DNA of 64,000 nucleotides from Piliocolobus tephrosceles (GCF_002776525.5 NC_045449.1:6077476-6141475), one strand, 5' to 3'; positions 32,194-43,654 are shown, counted from the stretch's first letter. A program made the numbers and translations. The notes: generated by a model not told the origin, from the letters alone.

Positions 32194-32526
32194 CTGTTGT
32201 TGTTGTTGTTGTTGCTGTTGCTATTGTTTTGTTCTTTTGTTTTTTGAGACAGAGTCTCACTCTATTGCCCAGGCTGGAGTGCACTGGCACAATCTTTTCT
32301 CACTCCAACTTCCACCTCCCAGGTTCAAGCCATTCTCCTGCCTCAGCCTCCAGAATAACTGGGACTACAGGCACCTGCTGCCACACCTGGCTAATTTTGT
32401 ATTTTCAGTAGAGATAGGGTTTCACCATGTTGGCCAAGCCGGTCTCGAACTCGTGACCTCAGGTGATCTGCCTGCCTCAGCCTCCCAAAGTGCTAAGATT
32501 ACAGGCATGAGCCACTGCTCCCGGCC
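32194..32526 (-). mobile_element. Alu with (TTG)n tail
   Basis: The tail on the plus strand is a TTG repeat with interruptions (32195-32230). The body runs from TTTTGAGACAGAG to CTCCCGGCC. It contains a long leucine/cysteine artefact frame. Confidence 0.95.
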
Positions 32527-32589
32527 AATAATGGTTTTTATATTTTATATTTGTGTGTAAACAAAACAACAGAAACAAGAAGGAGGAGG

Positions 32590-32710
32590 GAATGGAGAAG
32601 AAGGAGGAGGCAGAGGAGAGAAAAAAGATGAGATTATATGTTGCTCACAAAGCAACATACTTACTACTTGGCTGGTCACAAAACAATTTTGCTGACCCCT
32701 GGTTGAAAAC
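32590..32710 (-). mobile_element. Possible hAT-Charlie remnant
   Basis: TTGCTCACAAAGCAACATAC, then TTTTGCTGACCCCTGG resemble the end of an old hAT-type element. Only the last 50 bp or so are convincing. Confidence 0.4.
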
Positions 32711-32794
32711 AACCCTAATAAAAATTCTTGTAGATAAACTTCAGTTGATCTGAAAGAAGACACAGGTGAAATTCTTAGCTAAGAAAATTTTGGG

Positions 32795-33060
32795 GAAAAA
32801 AAAAAGTTCTCACTCATAAGGGAGAGTTGAACAATGAGAACACAGAGAGGGGAACATCACACTCTGGGGCCTGTCAGTGGGGTAGGGTCAAGGGGAAGGA
32901 GAGCATTAGGACAAGTGTCTAATGCAAGCAGGGCTTAAAACCTAGATGATGGGTTGATAGGTGCAGCAAACCACCATGACACTTGCATACCTAGTAACAA
33001 ACCTGCACGTTTAGCACATGTCCCAGAACTTAAAGTACAATTTTAAAAAAGAATACAAAC
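32795..33060 (+). mobile_element. L1P 3' end, 5'-truncated
   Basis: GTTCTCACTCATAAGGGAGA, GGGAACATCACACTCTGGGG, GGGTTGATAGGTGCAGCAAA and CAGAACTTAAAGTACAATTT follow the primate L1 3' UTR in order, ending in an A-rich tail with TAAATA units. Confidence 0.93.
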
Positions 33061-33089
33061 TAAATAAATACATAAATACATAAAAAGCC

Positions 33090-33550
33090 TCATGTTACCT
33101 TGAGAAGAATTCTGATGCCCAGGCTGGTGAAAAAGGGCTGGACAATGGACCCTCTTCCTAGGAACTCCCAACTACACTACTTCAGGACATGTGATCTGCT
33201 GAAATGCATTTTATTTTCAAGGTAGAGGGAAAAATTGTCTGTTTACTAAATCCTGTGCAGGGTCTGATAGTCTACGCCCTTGTCTACGAGTACTGCAAAG
33301 CGCATTTAGGCTGTACCAGAGTGGCTGCCTGCCTGGCATTGGTCTGGTGCACCTGCGTGCGCTGGGGATGGGATAGTTTGGGCAGGTGCAGATCCAAGGA
33401 CTATGGTAAAAGGGAGAGCTTGTTTTTTTGAAGTGGGAAAGAACGCAAGGGTTTGTACAGACATCCCGTCTTCCCAGAGGAGACAGACATTCCGGGTCTC
33501 ATTGTAAAGTGCCTGCTGCATCAATAAAGCTCTTGACTTATTAGGAAAAA
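33090..33550 (+). other. Possible LTR or retrocopy end with AATAAA
   Basis: The stretch carries a polyadenylation signal (AATAAA, 33523-33528) followed by CTCTTGACTTATTAGG and a short A run (33545-33552). It sits between L1 pieces and matches no repeat I can name. It could be the 3' part of an LTR or an inserted transcript copy. A 75-codon frame at 33204-33431 is not recognisable. Confidence 0.35.
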
Positions 33551-34162
33551 AAATCTACAATAACTAAAATAGAAGGAAAATACTGGCATACAAATCAATG
33601 AAATAATTTGCATCACCCTTAAATGGGCTTAATTCATAATAAGAGATAAATATATAGTACTGGAAGTGTCAGAAACTTAAGGGAATAGATACAATTTTTA
33701 AAATATTAGGGAAAATTGAAGTAGGAGAAAAATAAACTATTAGATCATTACGTCACAGTATATATAAAAATAAATTATTGGCTAATTAAAACAATTAAAT
33801 GTAAAAAAAAGAAACAAACAATCTGGAAGAGAATATGTGTAAATATTTAACTGCTTTCTGTGTAGGGAAAAATTTTCCAAGCACAAAGCAATGGATAAAA
33901 CAGTAAAGAGAAAGAGCTATAGATTTGACAACATTTTCAAAATTCTGTACCTCAAAAGAATCATAAACAAAATTGAAAGGTAAATGACAAGCGAAAAATT
34001 TGACATAATTATGCCAGAGAAAGGATTAATAACCTTCACATATTAAAAAAAAATCAATAAGAAAAGCATTAATGCTAATAAAAATATGGGCAACAGACAG
34101 ACTCCAACAACTCACAAGGGATGTATCATTGGCTAAAACATATATAAGAAATAGTCATCTTC

Positions 34163-34543
34163 CGGGCCAGACTCAGTGGCTTACACCTGTAATCCTAGCA
34201 CTTTGGGAGGCTGAGGCGGGTGGATCACGAGGTCAGGAGTTCAAGACCAGCCTCACCAACATGGTGAAATCCTGTCTCTACTAAAAAGACAAAAAATAGC
34301 CAGACGTGGTGGCAGGCGCCTGTAATCCCAGCTACTGAGGAGGCTGAGGCAGAAGAATCATTTGAACCCAGGAGGCGGAGGTTGCAGTGAGCTGAGATCG
34401 TGCCACTACACTCCAGCCTGGGCAACAGNNNNNNNNNNNNNNNNNNNNNNNNNNNNNNNNNNNNNNNNNNNNNNNNNNNNNNNNNNNNNNNNNNNNNNNN
34501 NNNNNNNNNNNNNNNNNNNNNNNNNNNNAAGAAAGAAAGAAAG
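34163..34543 (+). mobile_element. Alu with gap in expanded tail
   Basis: The target-site duplication AGTCATCTTC is at 34153-34162 and 34544-34553. The body is intact up to GGGCAACAG. The tail is lost in an N block and reappears as GAAA repeats (34529-34543). Confidence 0.95.
34429..34528. other. Assembly gap (100 N)
   Basis: Exactly 100 undetermined bases inside the Alu tail, a size often used as a placeholder. The true length of the GAAA-type tail is unknown. Confidence 1.
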
Positions 34544-36380
34544 AGTCATCTTCATCTTCTTTGGTAATTAAAAAAATGCACATTTTAAAATGAGAGTCCA
34601 TGTTTAATCTACCAAACTGGCAAAATTTTAAAGGCCTTAGATACTCTGTGTTTGGTAGCATCCAGTTAAGTAATAGTGGAAGTATATAAAAACAACCTCT
34701 CTGGACAGCAGTTCTACAATCCAGTCTGTTTGCGACAGCATATGCTTCTGCCATGAGAATGAGGTCATACGTGATTTGCAGAAAGTTAAGGATGTCAGTA
34801 GAACTCATACCTTGCAATTCTTCCCAGAAGGTTGTATTTTAAACCACCAAGTACCAGCAGCTAAACTCAATGCCCACTCCCACGGCTGAGTGTGGGTAGC
34901 CCCAGGGGGATGCAGTTCATGCTGCCTGTTCACCCACATTCTTCCTTTGGCTAGTTTTGACCACTTGTTCTGCCACAGAAGTGCTTATCACCTGATAATT
35001 CACCATCTTTATGCATTTTGTCCTTGTCTCCATAACTCAGCATCTCATCTCCAATTCTTCTTTATATCCCTTTCCATCAAACAACTTTAAAAGTCCAATA
35101 CGTAATGTAATTGTTACTCTATTTATTAGAAATCTAATTAATTTTTAAATAGCAATTTTATGAGGCTTGTTATTTTTTGTTAGTGTTGTGGTTACAACAT
35201 AAAATAAATTTTGAGTGATCTCACTCAAACATATTTTCCCCTAAGTCATGTTATTTTTAGTGCACAGTTTTGCAGAACACAATATTTTTTAGCATTTTAT
35301 ATGACACGTATATACATATATATCACATTATTGTAGTACACCTCTATATGATTATCAAAAGCCTAAAAAACCCCAGCTATTTCACTTACAGTAATATACA
35401 TAGAGGAAAAAAATCAGGTACACACAAAAATTTATACATAAGTGTGTTCATTAAAGAGTAACTTATAAAACTGAGAAATCAGAAAACATACCAAGGCATA
35501 ATACTTGATGGAATACTTGATATTCCATCTATAAAATGGAATCTATGAGCCATTAAAAATAATCTTTTCAAAGAATGCTTAATGAATTATGTATTTCCTG
35601 TTTTATATATGACAAATATATAAATATGTATAGCAAAATATAAATAATGGTTATAAGTAATAGTAGACGAGACTGTGAGTAAACATTAATCACCTCCTCG
35701 CACTTTCATATATTCTTCTAACTTTTCTATAACGAACATGTATTACTTTGTTAAATAAAGGAAAAATGAACATTATTTTTCAAATAAATAAGCACATAAT
35801 GGATGCTTTAAGAAACAGGAAGGTAGCAAGAAAAGTTGGAGGGAAGGGCAGAGACATGGAGAGAGGACTGGGGGAGCATGAGGCCACCTAAAGTTTGAAT
35901 CCCAGGTCTGTCTCCCAAGAGGCCCAGAGACTAACAGAAGGAAATCTTCTGGGCTGTGGAAATCCTCAGTTAATGCAAACCCTGTCCTGAGCCAGTAACG
36001 CCTGATTCTCCTGTACAGCTGCTCTCTCTCTTGCCCCAGGCCATGGATGGGCTCTCTGACCCGCTAGATCTACTCACTTACCAGGTTCGTGTACCCTTGG
36101 GTCAAACCTTTCAACCCCTTTAGACCTATCTCAGCTCAGCTGCAGCCCAAGAGCCAAGACTGACTTATCCACTCTGTTCCCCAGAAGCCAGGTGGTCGAG
36201 GCCAGGCCCTGTATCAGAGTTACTGGAGGAGAGCACCCACCTCCATTCCTGCTGCCCACCCTGCCCTGCAGGAACAACCACTTCTTTTTAATTCGTAGAA
36301 GGACCTGATGATCCGGGCCCTAGTGGGGTGTTTATACAACCCCCAACAGTGGTACAGGACTGCTGGTAAGAGCCACCAGA

Positions 36381-36398
36381 CCTGAAGACGTCTTCAGG
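36381..36398. promoter_or_regulatory. Perfect 18-bp palindrome
   Basis: CCTGAAGACGTCTTCAGG equals its own reverse complement. The centre GACGTC is the core of a CREB/ATF-type bZIP dyad, though the full TGACGTCA is not present. Function is inference only. Confidence 0.5.
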
Positions 36399-36507
36399 CC
36401 GGAGGGATGGCTCAGTCATCATTCAGGTGAACCATCTCCACCTATGCCCACATGGGAATATGATAGTGGGATCAGATACACCCTGCTCCCACACCCATGC
36501 CTTGACC

Positions 36508-36515
36508 CTATAAAG
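36508..36515 (+). promoter_or_regulatory. TATA-like box
   Basis: CTATAAAG lies 110 bp downstream of the palindrome in a pyrimidine-rich setting. It resembles an LTR- or promoter-type TATA box, but no transcript evidence is available. Confidence 0.25.
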
Positions 36516-36980
36516 CCCTTCCCACCTACCCAGAGCAGGGGTAAACGAGGTAAATCAACGGAGATAAAGTTGATGGTGGTTTTAGTAAGAAATTAACTTG
36601 AGTTGTAAAGAATAACATAATGGCTCGTTTCCAACAGCAGGGTAGATCTGATTGCCCTGAAGGACCTTCCCAAGTGAAACTACTAAATGGTTGAATAAAA
36701 CACTTTTTTAAAATGTAAATGCATTACCGAGTTGGCACAAAAGTAAGAACTCTGCAAAGTCCTAAAACAAAGTGAAATAAGAAGTCGGGAAGGAAAATGA
36801 GTGCCAAAGTCTGCTTTCTCCCTGAAGGCTTCTGTTAACCTCTGGAGACGCTGAGGTTCTTCTCTGATGGTTCTGAGGTGTAGGGGACAGGAAACCAAAG
36901 CCAGTCACAGCCCAAGGCTGGCGATCTAATGTGAAATCCCTGCATAAGGTTGAGGCTCACAGAGGCCACACTATAAAAGT

Positions 36981-37287
36981 GGGCCGGGAGCAGTGGCTAA
37001 TGCCTGTAATCCCAGAAGTTTGGGAGGCCGGGGTGGGCGGATCACCTGAGGTCAGAAGTTCGAGACCAGCCTGGTCAACATGCCGCAACCCCCCGTCTCC
37101 ACTAAAAATACAAAAGAATTAGCCAGGTGTGGTGTCATGCACTTGGAATCCCAGATATTCCAGAGGCTGAGGCAGGAGAATCGCTTGAATCCGGGTAGCA
37201 GAGGTTGGCAGTGAGCTGAGATCGTGCCACTGGACTCCAGCCTGGGTGATAGAGCAAGACTCCATCTCAATTAAAAAAAAAAAAAAA
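36981..37287 (+). mobile_element. Alu, full length
   Basis: Starts GGCCGGGAGCAGTGGC and ends in an A-run at 37272-37287. Confidence 0.95.
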
Positions 37288-37755
37288 GTAGTAAACCTGG
37301 ATCGCCACAAAGAGGCAACAAGGAAACGTAACCAGTGCACTCTGGCATTGGTTAGGGGGGAAAACATTGTAAATATAGGCCACTTCTTACATAACTTTGA
37401 GATCCAAAATTATACTAGTTGTGAGATCCAAAAAACCTCAGGCAGTGCCCCTGGGCACTTCAGAAGCAAATAAAAGTTGTCTCTGGAGAAACTCAACCTC
37501 AAAGAAGTCCCCAAGAATCCTCACAAATAAAGTCCCAAGGACAATAAGCAGCTTACAGTCCAAAATCACAAAAAAAATAAAAACGTATGAGGAAATAAAG
37601 TATCATGAGTAAAAAGCTTCAGAGAAAAAAAAAGATTTGCAAGAACTTTAGACATGGAAATTTTTCAATATAGAATATAGCATACCCATAAATAGACACA
37701 GGAAAAAAATTGAAAATAAACTAAATAGAAATAATATACAATAGTAAAAATTAAA

Positions 37756-38053
37756 GGCCAGGTGCAGTGGCTCACGCCTGTAATCCCAGCACTTTGGGAG
37801 GCCGAGGCAGGTGGATCACCTGAGGTTGGGAGTTCGAGACCAGCCTGACCAACATGGAGAAATCCCATCTCTACTAAAAATACAAAAAAATTAGCCAGGC
37901 ATGGTGGCACACGCCTGTAATCACAGCTACTCAGGAGGCTGAAACAGGAAAATCACTTGAACCCAGAAGGTAGAGGTTGTGGTGAGCCAAGATCGTGCCA
38001 TTGCACTCCAGCCTGGGCAGCAAAAGCGAAACTCCGTCTCAAAAACAAAAAAG
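37756..38053 (+). mobile_element. Alu, full length
   Basis: Starts GGCCAGGTGCAGTGG and ends CTCAAAAACAAAAAAG inside the HAL1 remnant. Confidence 0.95.
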
Positions 38054-38359
38054 AGTTAAATTCACTAAACATATTAACTAACAGATTAAACACTTGTGAA
38101 GAGAGAAATGGTAAACTAAAAGATCTGAATAAATGCAGCCCATAGAACAAAAAAATGGAACTAAGGAAGAGAGGTTAAACAAAGGAAATACGTCAAGAAG
38201 GTCTAACATAATTATCATCACAGTTCCAAAAGAAACTAACAAAGAGAATGAGAAAGTGGCAATATAGGAAGAGATAATAGCTGAGAATTTTCCAGAACAG
38301 TTGAAAAACACCAATTCTCAGTTTAGGGAAAACCTATGAATTCCAAGTAGAATAATATT

Positions 38360-38668
38360 ATTATTATTATTTTTTTTTTTTTTTTTTGAGACGGAGTCTC
38401 GCTCTGCCGCCGGGGCTGGAGTGCAGTGGCCGGATCTCAGCTCACTGCAAGCTCCGCCTCCCGGGTTCCCGCCATTCTCCTGCCTCAGCCTCCGAGTAGC
38501 TGGGACTACAGGCGCCCGCCACCTCGCCCGGCTAGATTTTTGTACTTTTTGGTAGAGACGGGGTTTCACCGTGTTAGCCAGGATGGTCTCGATCTCCTGT
38601 CCTCGTGATCCGCCCGTCTCGGCCTCCCAAAGTGCTGGGATTACAGGCTTGAGCCACCGCGCCCGGCC
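38360..38668 (-). mobile_element. Young AluY of Old World monkey type
   Basis: The duplication GAATAATATT is at 38350-38359 and 38669-38678. The body is nearly undamaged and retains many CpG. GGCTTGAGCCACCGCGCCCG and GGCCGGATCTCAGCTCACTG are variants I associate with cercopithecid AluY subfamilies. ATT units border the T-run. Confidence 0.95.
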
Positions 38669-39130
38669 GAATAATATTTTTTAAAATCTCTATACTAGGT
38701 ACAATACAGTGAAATTGCAAAATATCAAAGAAAAAGGAGACCACAGTTAAGATTACAACCAACCTCTCAAACACTACAATGGAAAAGAGAAAACATGGAG
38801 ATTATCTTCATGTCAAAAGTATGGTCGACGTAAAATTCTATACCCAGAAACTTTTCTTTCAATAATGAGGATTTGAAAAGACATTTTGAGACAATAAAAA
38901 CAGATCATTTATTACTGTTGGATGCCCATTAAAGGAAATTCTAAAACTCATGCTTCACACAAAAGAGAAATGGTCCCAAATGAAAGGTCTAAAATGCAAG
39001 GTAGAATAATGAGATGAATCTTGTAAAATAGTTGGCAAAGTCTAAGCAATGACTGTACAAAACAATAATCATAATGTCAAATACACTGGAATTTTAAAAA
39101 TAGGCTAGAACTAGAATATTGGACATCTTG

Positions 39131-39785
39131 TAATCTTGGAGGAAAATAGTCTGAAAACAATTATTCCAAGGCAGATCTTACCTGCCCTTTGCCTCAAGGC
39201 TATATCCCAGGGATGCACTTTATAATGAAGGTATCATTTCCTCCAAAAGACGGGAGGTTGCTTGAAGAGTTGCTTAGGAACTGGGGGATCAGCTTCCTCT
39301 ATTCCTTTGACTCCTCCCCATCCAATCTTACTTCTCTGTTATGTTTTTTTCTGCCTTCCTGTCTTACCTAGAAGCAGGAAATTCTGCTTTTGCAATTCTG
39401 CAAGGCACATGGCTTATCCCATCAAGACTTAGTCTAAAGAAAGAGGAAGGGAGGGTTCTTCTGTCAACAAGGCTTGCTCCTCCCTCTCTGTTTTCCAACT
39501 GGGCTGCTTAGACCATGTCTATTGTGGACTACATTTATGCCCTCCCAAGAGGCCATAAGGAGTAGCCAACATACTCTGATATCCCCCAAATATCTACCAA
39601 TCCCCTGAGGTGCCATCCTCAGTAAGCACACAGTAACAACTTAACCAGCTGCATTGCTACTGATAACAGGGGCTTCCCAGCTGCAAACTGGGGGATTCCC
39701 CTGTGCCTCATTCCTCCTCAGCTCAGCAATGCCAATTCCAAGTATCAATTTCTGCCACTTTTAGGAGTCGTTTGTAGACAACACA
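39131..39785. other. Unassigned stretch
   Basis: Nothing is recognised. 39480-39780 is moderately GC-rich single-copy sequence. Confidence 0.35.
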
Positions 39786-40235
39786 AGTGCATCTCAAAAG
39801 AACTTAGTCAACAAAGGACATTTACTGGCTCACAGCATTGGGACGTCCGGACCTAGAGTTGGCCAGGGTCAGAAACTCAGTGTTTTCAAGACCCGTTCAC
39901 TGTTCACTCTGGTTACATCTCAGCTCCTTTTATAGATCAACCTCATTCTCTCCAACTGTAAACGGATATATCCAGCAAAGTTGGTCACCAGCAGCTTCAC
40001 TTAATATTGTGGTTTATCTGAAATTCAAAGTTAATCGGGTGTGCTGTATTTTACCCGGCAACTCAATATGGGAGAAATCTGATTGGTCCTGCTTGAGTCA
40101 CATGCCTACACTTTGGACCAATCCCTGTGGGCAGAATTGAGATTGCCCTGTAGCCAGTTTGTACAGGAAGCACTGAGATTGACAGTCCCACCAGAATGGC
40201 ATCGGATGCAAGAAGAGCGGTTTCCAGTGAAGGTA
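39786..40235 (+). mobile_element. Unnamed old repeat with ATTGG/CCAAT motifs
   Basis: It opens with CAAAGGACATTTACTGGCTC (about 39814) and contains AATCTGATTGGTCCTGCTTG, AGTCACATGCC and GGACCAATCCC (40077-40125). Shorter copies occur near 2975, 10575 and, reversed, 18285. Confidence 0.5.
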
Positions 40236-40248
40236 AAAATCTTCGATG

Positions 40249-40509
40249 CACTTTGGGAGGCTGAGGCGGGTGGATCACAAGGTCAGGAGTTCGAGACCAG
40301 TCTGGCCAACATAGTGAAACTCCATCTCTACTAAAAATACAAAAAATTAGTCAGGTGTGGTGGTGTGCACCTGTAATCTCAGCTACTCGGGAGGCTGAGG
40401 CAGGAGAATGGCTTGAACCTGGGAGGTGGAGGTTACAGTGAGCTGAGATCACACCGTTGCTCTCCAGCCCAGGCGACAGTGCGAGACTCTGTCAAACAAC
40501 AACAACAAC
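40249..40509 (+). mobile_element. Alu, 5'-truncated
   Basis: The duplication AAAATCTTCGATG / AAAATCTCCGATG (40236-40248 and 40510-40522) differs at one base. The body starts CACTTTGGGAGG, about 35 bp into the Alu, and the tail is (CAA)n. Confidence 0.96.
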
Positions 40510-40775
40510 AAAATCTCCGATGAATAAAAACAAGAAACAACTACAACTCTGGGGTTTACTGAAGGTTGGTGGTAGTGGTAGCTGTGGTATTACTTATCCT
40601 GATTTTATTTGCCTCATTCTTTTTCTGCCACTAGATTCCCCCAGACAACGGATGTTCCTCGTTAGGCTAAGTCCATCCAGGCATGATGAATCTGATAACC
40701 TCGGCCACACGAGAGGTGAAAAACTTCATTGGTCAACTTGGCCAGCATGGAAAGGAGTGTTTGAGCCTTACTTCG

Positions 40776-40936
40776 TGGTTCTCAGCCTCAGCGGTGTATT
40801 AGAATCTCCTGAGGAATCTTTGAAAAGCATTGATATGTGGATTTCTGATTTAATTGGTCTGGGTACATCCTGGGCACTAGGAATTTTTAAAGCTCCCCAG
40901 ATGATTCTAATACGCAGCCAAGGAGGAGAACCACTA
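40776..40936 (+). mobile_element. MER5A-like hAT-Charlie remnant
   Basis: The inverted termini GTGGTTCTCA and GGAGAACCAC bound the body, which includes TTAGAATCTCCTGAGGAATC and CCCCAGATGATTCTAATACG. Confidence 0.88.
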
Positions 40937-41029
40937 TCTAAAAGAATGAAGCAATAAGGGGGGAATATCAGGCTTTGAGAGCATCTTCTTAGGGCGCATA
41001 GTTGGAGTAAGAATCATTTAAGCTATTGA

Positions 41030-41625
41030 TAATATAAAGAAATACATAGAACGCTTTGGTAAGCATAAGAAAAGCATGTAGGCCAGGCATGGCAGCTCAC
41101 ACCCGTAATCCCAGCGCTTTGGGAAGCCAGGTGGACAGATTGCCTGAGCTCAGGAGTTTGAGACTAGCCTGGGAAACATGGTGAAATCCCATCCTTACTA
41201 AAATACAAAAAGTTAGCCGGGTATGGCAACGTGCGCCTGTAGTCCCAGCTACTTGGGAGGCTGAGGCAGGAGAATTGCTTGAACCCAGGAGGTAGAGGTT
41301 GCAGTGAGCCGTGAAATCCCCTGCGCTCCAGCCTGGGTGACAGAGCGAGACTCCATCTCAAAAAAAGAGAAAACAAAAGAAAAAGAAAAACAAAAGAAAG
41401 AAAAGCATCTAAAATTGTATATGTAATATGAACTTAAGAATCTAAACAATTTATAGAAAAAATAACAAACGAAACAAAAATGCTAACAACAGCGATTCTA
41501 GATGGTGAAATAATAGGCTTCTAATTTTCTATTTTATTCGATGTTTCTGAAGTTCTAACTTTTTTCCATGATAAATATGTATTACTTTTATAATTCAGAA
41601 AATAAAAGTCAAAAAAAAAAAAAAA
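41030..41625 (+). mobile_element. Old L1 3' end, interrupted by an Alu
   Basis: 41410-41600 (GATTCTAGATGGTGAAATAA, TTTCCATGATAAATATGTAT) resembles an old L1 3' UTR ending in an A-run at 41609. A G-run (41625-41633) follows. Confidence 0.55.
41081..41397 (+). mobile_element. Alu, full length
   Basis: The duplication AAGAAAAGCAT is at 41067-41077 and 41398-41408. The right arm has a small deletion around GAGCCGTGAAATCCCCTGCG. Confidence 0.95.
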
Positions 41626-41633
41626 ACGGGGGG

Positions 41634-42639
41634 GGAAAAATGACAAATCCCTTAGACCAAATTCAAGGCCTCCATGATGGGGCCCTGCCTACCCCCCCAG
41701 CCAGGTCTCAGTATCTGTCTACCCCCACACGCCCCAGGTTCCAGCCACTGTACATCTCCAGACCTCACAATGTCTCATCCCAGTCACTCCAGACAGAATC
41801 TCTCTTTAATGATAGATGTAGTTTTTTATTTTCCAATGAGGTCATGCCTCCTCCCTGACGAAGCTTTCTCATACGCCCAAATGGAAGGCTTCTTACTGGC
41901 CCCTCTACCAGCTCAGAGGTTCCCAAAAGTGATCCCCATTGAGAAATAAGCCCCTTCATCCTAGGAGCAAAGACATCGTAAGGACCCTGGGTGAAAAGCT
42001 GTTTTCTGTCCTACACGTGCTGCTCTGCCCTTGCCCCTTCCGGAGCAGAGCTCACTCCCAGACGCACATGCACCTTCTCTGGCCCTGCAGACCTCACCTT
42101 GCCAGAGGCAGAAGGAAGTTCGAGCATTTGCACCAGTTCATTTAGATCTTAGCGGAGCGTAAAATGAACTCTCTGGGAAATTATAAAAATATGCAATCTG
42201 CAGGTCTATCTGTAATAAAGGGTTTGCCTCTCAAGGCAGAAGCCTCTTAGTACCGTTTTGTAGGCAGGGGCTTCGAGACTCCTTCCCTTTGGTTAGTGTA
42301 AGCTTGCTGAAGCAACTGTCAATCAGGGGTGGCGTTGAAACCAGCAGAAGGAGCACCGAGTAGAGGGACACACTAGAGTCTGGCAGGAACAACTCTTGAG
42401 CCCCAGAAACAAGGTAGTTTCATTAAAATAGAAAAAGAAGGAATCTCTATACCTAGGCTGAGATGGGACCAGCTATGACTTTCGGGGGGTCATCAAGCCA
42501 GCATCAGGAGCCTGTTGTGTTGGGGCAGGGCATGGATACTCCCTGCCCAGACACTCACTGGTAAGTTCTCCTCTAACTTTTGTATCCTGGGGCCTCAGAG
42601 ACAGACCCTGGGTTGGTCAGCCCCTGCTCCCAGCAGTCT
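41634..42639. other. Unassigned single-copy stretch
   Basis: No repeat is recognised. 42140-42240 is AT-rich and repeat-free. No gene was found. Confidence 0.35.
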
Positions 42640-42840
42640 TCCTGCTCAGTTCATACAGCTCAATTTCTCCAGCAGGGCAGCCGTGATTTGCCCAAACTCT
42701 GCTAATCTGCCAGACTGTAAGCTCCGTGCAGGCATGACCCATCTCTGGCACACTTATTTCAGTGCCCAGAATGCCCAGCCTAGAGTCTAGCACCAAATGG
42801 GCGCTCAGGGAATACTTGTTGGATGGTTGGATAAGATGCT
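42640..42840 (+). mobile_element. L2 3' end
   Basis: GACTGTAAGCTCCGTGCAGG, then AAATGGGCGCTCAGGGAATA and CTTGTTGGATGGTTG match the L2 terminus. Confidence 0.8.
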
Positions 42841-43654
42841 GCCAGCAGGCATAGCAGATCCCCTGTCTACCTCCATTGCTATGTTCTGCTGCCATCCACG
42901 TGAATCAGATCTGTGTCTCTCTCAGTCCATTTTCTCTGAGATTAGAAGAGATGCCAACAGCCAATAAGCTCAGAGGACTGAACTAGGTTCTCAGGCAGCT
43001 AGAGAGAATGGAAACGCTCTGAGAACTCAGAAGGATGATTCTTCTTCCTGAATAGAACTGTTCACAGATCAGAAAAAGTCAGGAGATGGGGGAGGCAGAG
43101 GGAGCACATTTCAAACACAGGAAGCAGAAAGCAGGAGGAAGTGCCAAGGCCTGAGATGTGGGCAGGGCTGGAGCATCCCTGCTGAGATCCTGGACTTCTC
43201 CCTATGGTCTGGAACACTGGCAACAGGGGAGTTCCCTAGCCAGATCTTTACGAAGGTCATCATGGCAGCCACCATGGACAGACGTCACTGGAGCCCAGGG
43301 GGATGCTGCAGCGTCCGGCTGAGATATGGTGATCTGAGGAGTAGGGCTGGAGAGAAGAGATCATATCATTCTCTCCGACATGGAAGGAGAAAGCCCCAAC
43401 ACTCAGGAGACAGTGTTCCCTGCTAACTACAGTCCAGGGTGGGAGACCAGCCTATTTCACGGCTCTCAGTAGCATCCCTTCTGCCTGGCACTGAGACTGT
43501 CCCAAGAGGTGGTCCTACAGTTCCCCCACATCCTTCCAGGTTCCTTTCTTCCAGGCAGGCCAGCCTCTGCCCATGTGGCACCTTACCCCACACACTTACA
43601 TAGACACTCTGTCCAAGTCCTTTGCTTCTTAAGAGTTCCTCCTGCTTAGAGTGG
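42841..43654. other. Unassigned stretch
   Basis: 43125-43190 (GCCAAGGCCTGAGATGTGGG) may be an antisense L2 piece. The rest is single-copy with no gene signal. Confidence 0.35.

Larger units (their letters stand above)
33560..35770 (+). mobile_element. Old L1 (L1M) remnants, interrupted by an Alu
   Basis: 33830-34150 (AGGATTAATAACCTTCACAT, then AGCATTAATGCTAATAAAAA), 34590-34660 (CCAAACTGGCAAAATTTTAA) and 35400-35770 (ATACATAAGTGTGTTCATTA, AATCTATGAGCCATTAAAAA) follow the 3' part of an old L1 in order. 34750-35380 is AT-rich and only weakly L1-like. Confidence 0.6.
35771..36980. other. Repeat-poor stretch with palindrome and TATA-like box
   Basis: No repeat is recognised in 35860-36700. It contains the palindrome at 36381-36398 and the TATA-like sequence at 36508-36515. 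36727-36745 (GTTGGCACAAAAGTAA) resembles one inverted terminus of MADE1/mariner, but no partner terminus follows. Confidence 0.4.
37290..39130 (+). mobile_element. HAL1/L1M element, interrupted by two Alus
   Basis: 37650-37740 (TATAGAATATAGCATACCCA), 38200-38330 (TCTAACATAATTATCATCAC, GATAATAGCTGAGAATTTTC) and 38780-38990 (GACGTAAAATTCTATACCCA, GACATTTTGAGACAATAAAA) follow the ORF1-encoding part of an old L1/HAL1 in sense orientation. All frames are broken. Confidence 0.7.

Noticed and set aside
36727..36745. MADE1/mariner element
   Set aside because: Only one terminus-like phrase (GTTGGCACAAAAGTAA) is present and no inverted partner follows within the usual 80 bp.
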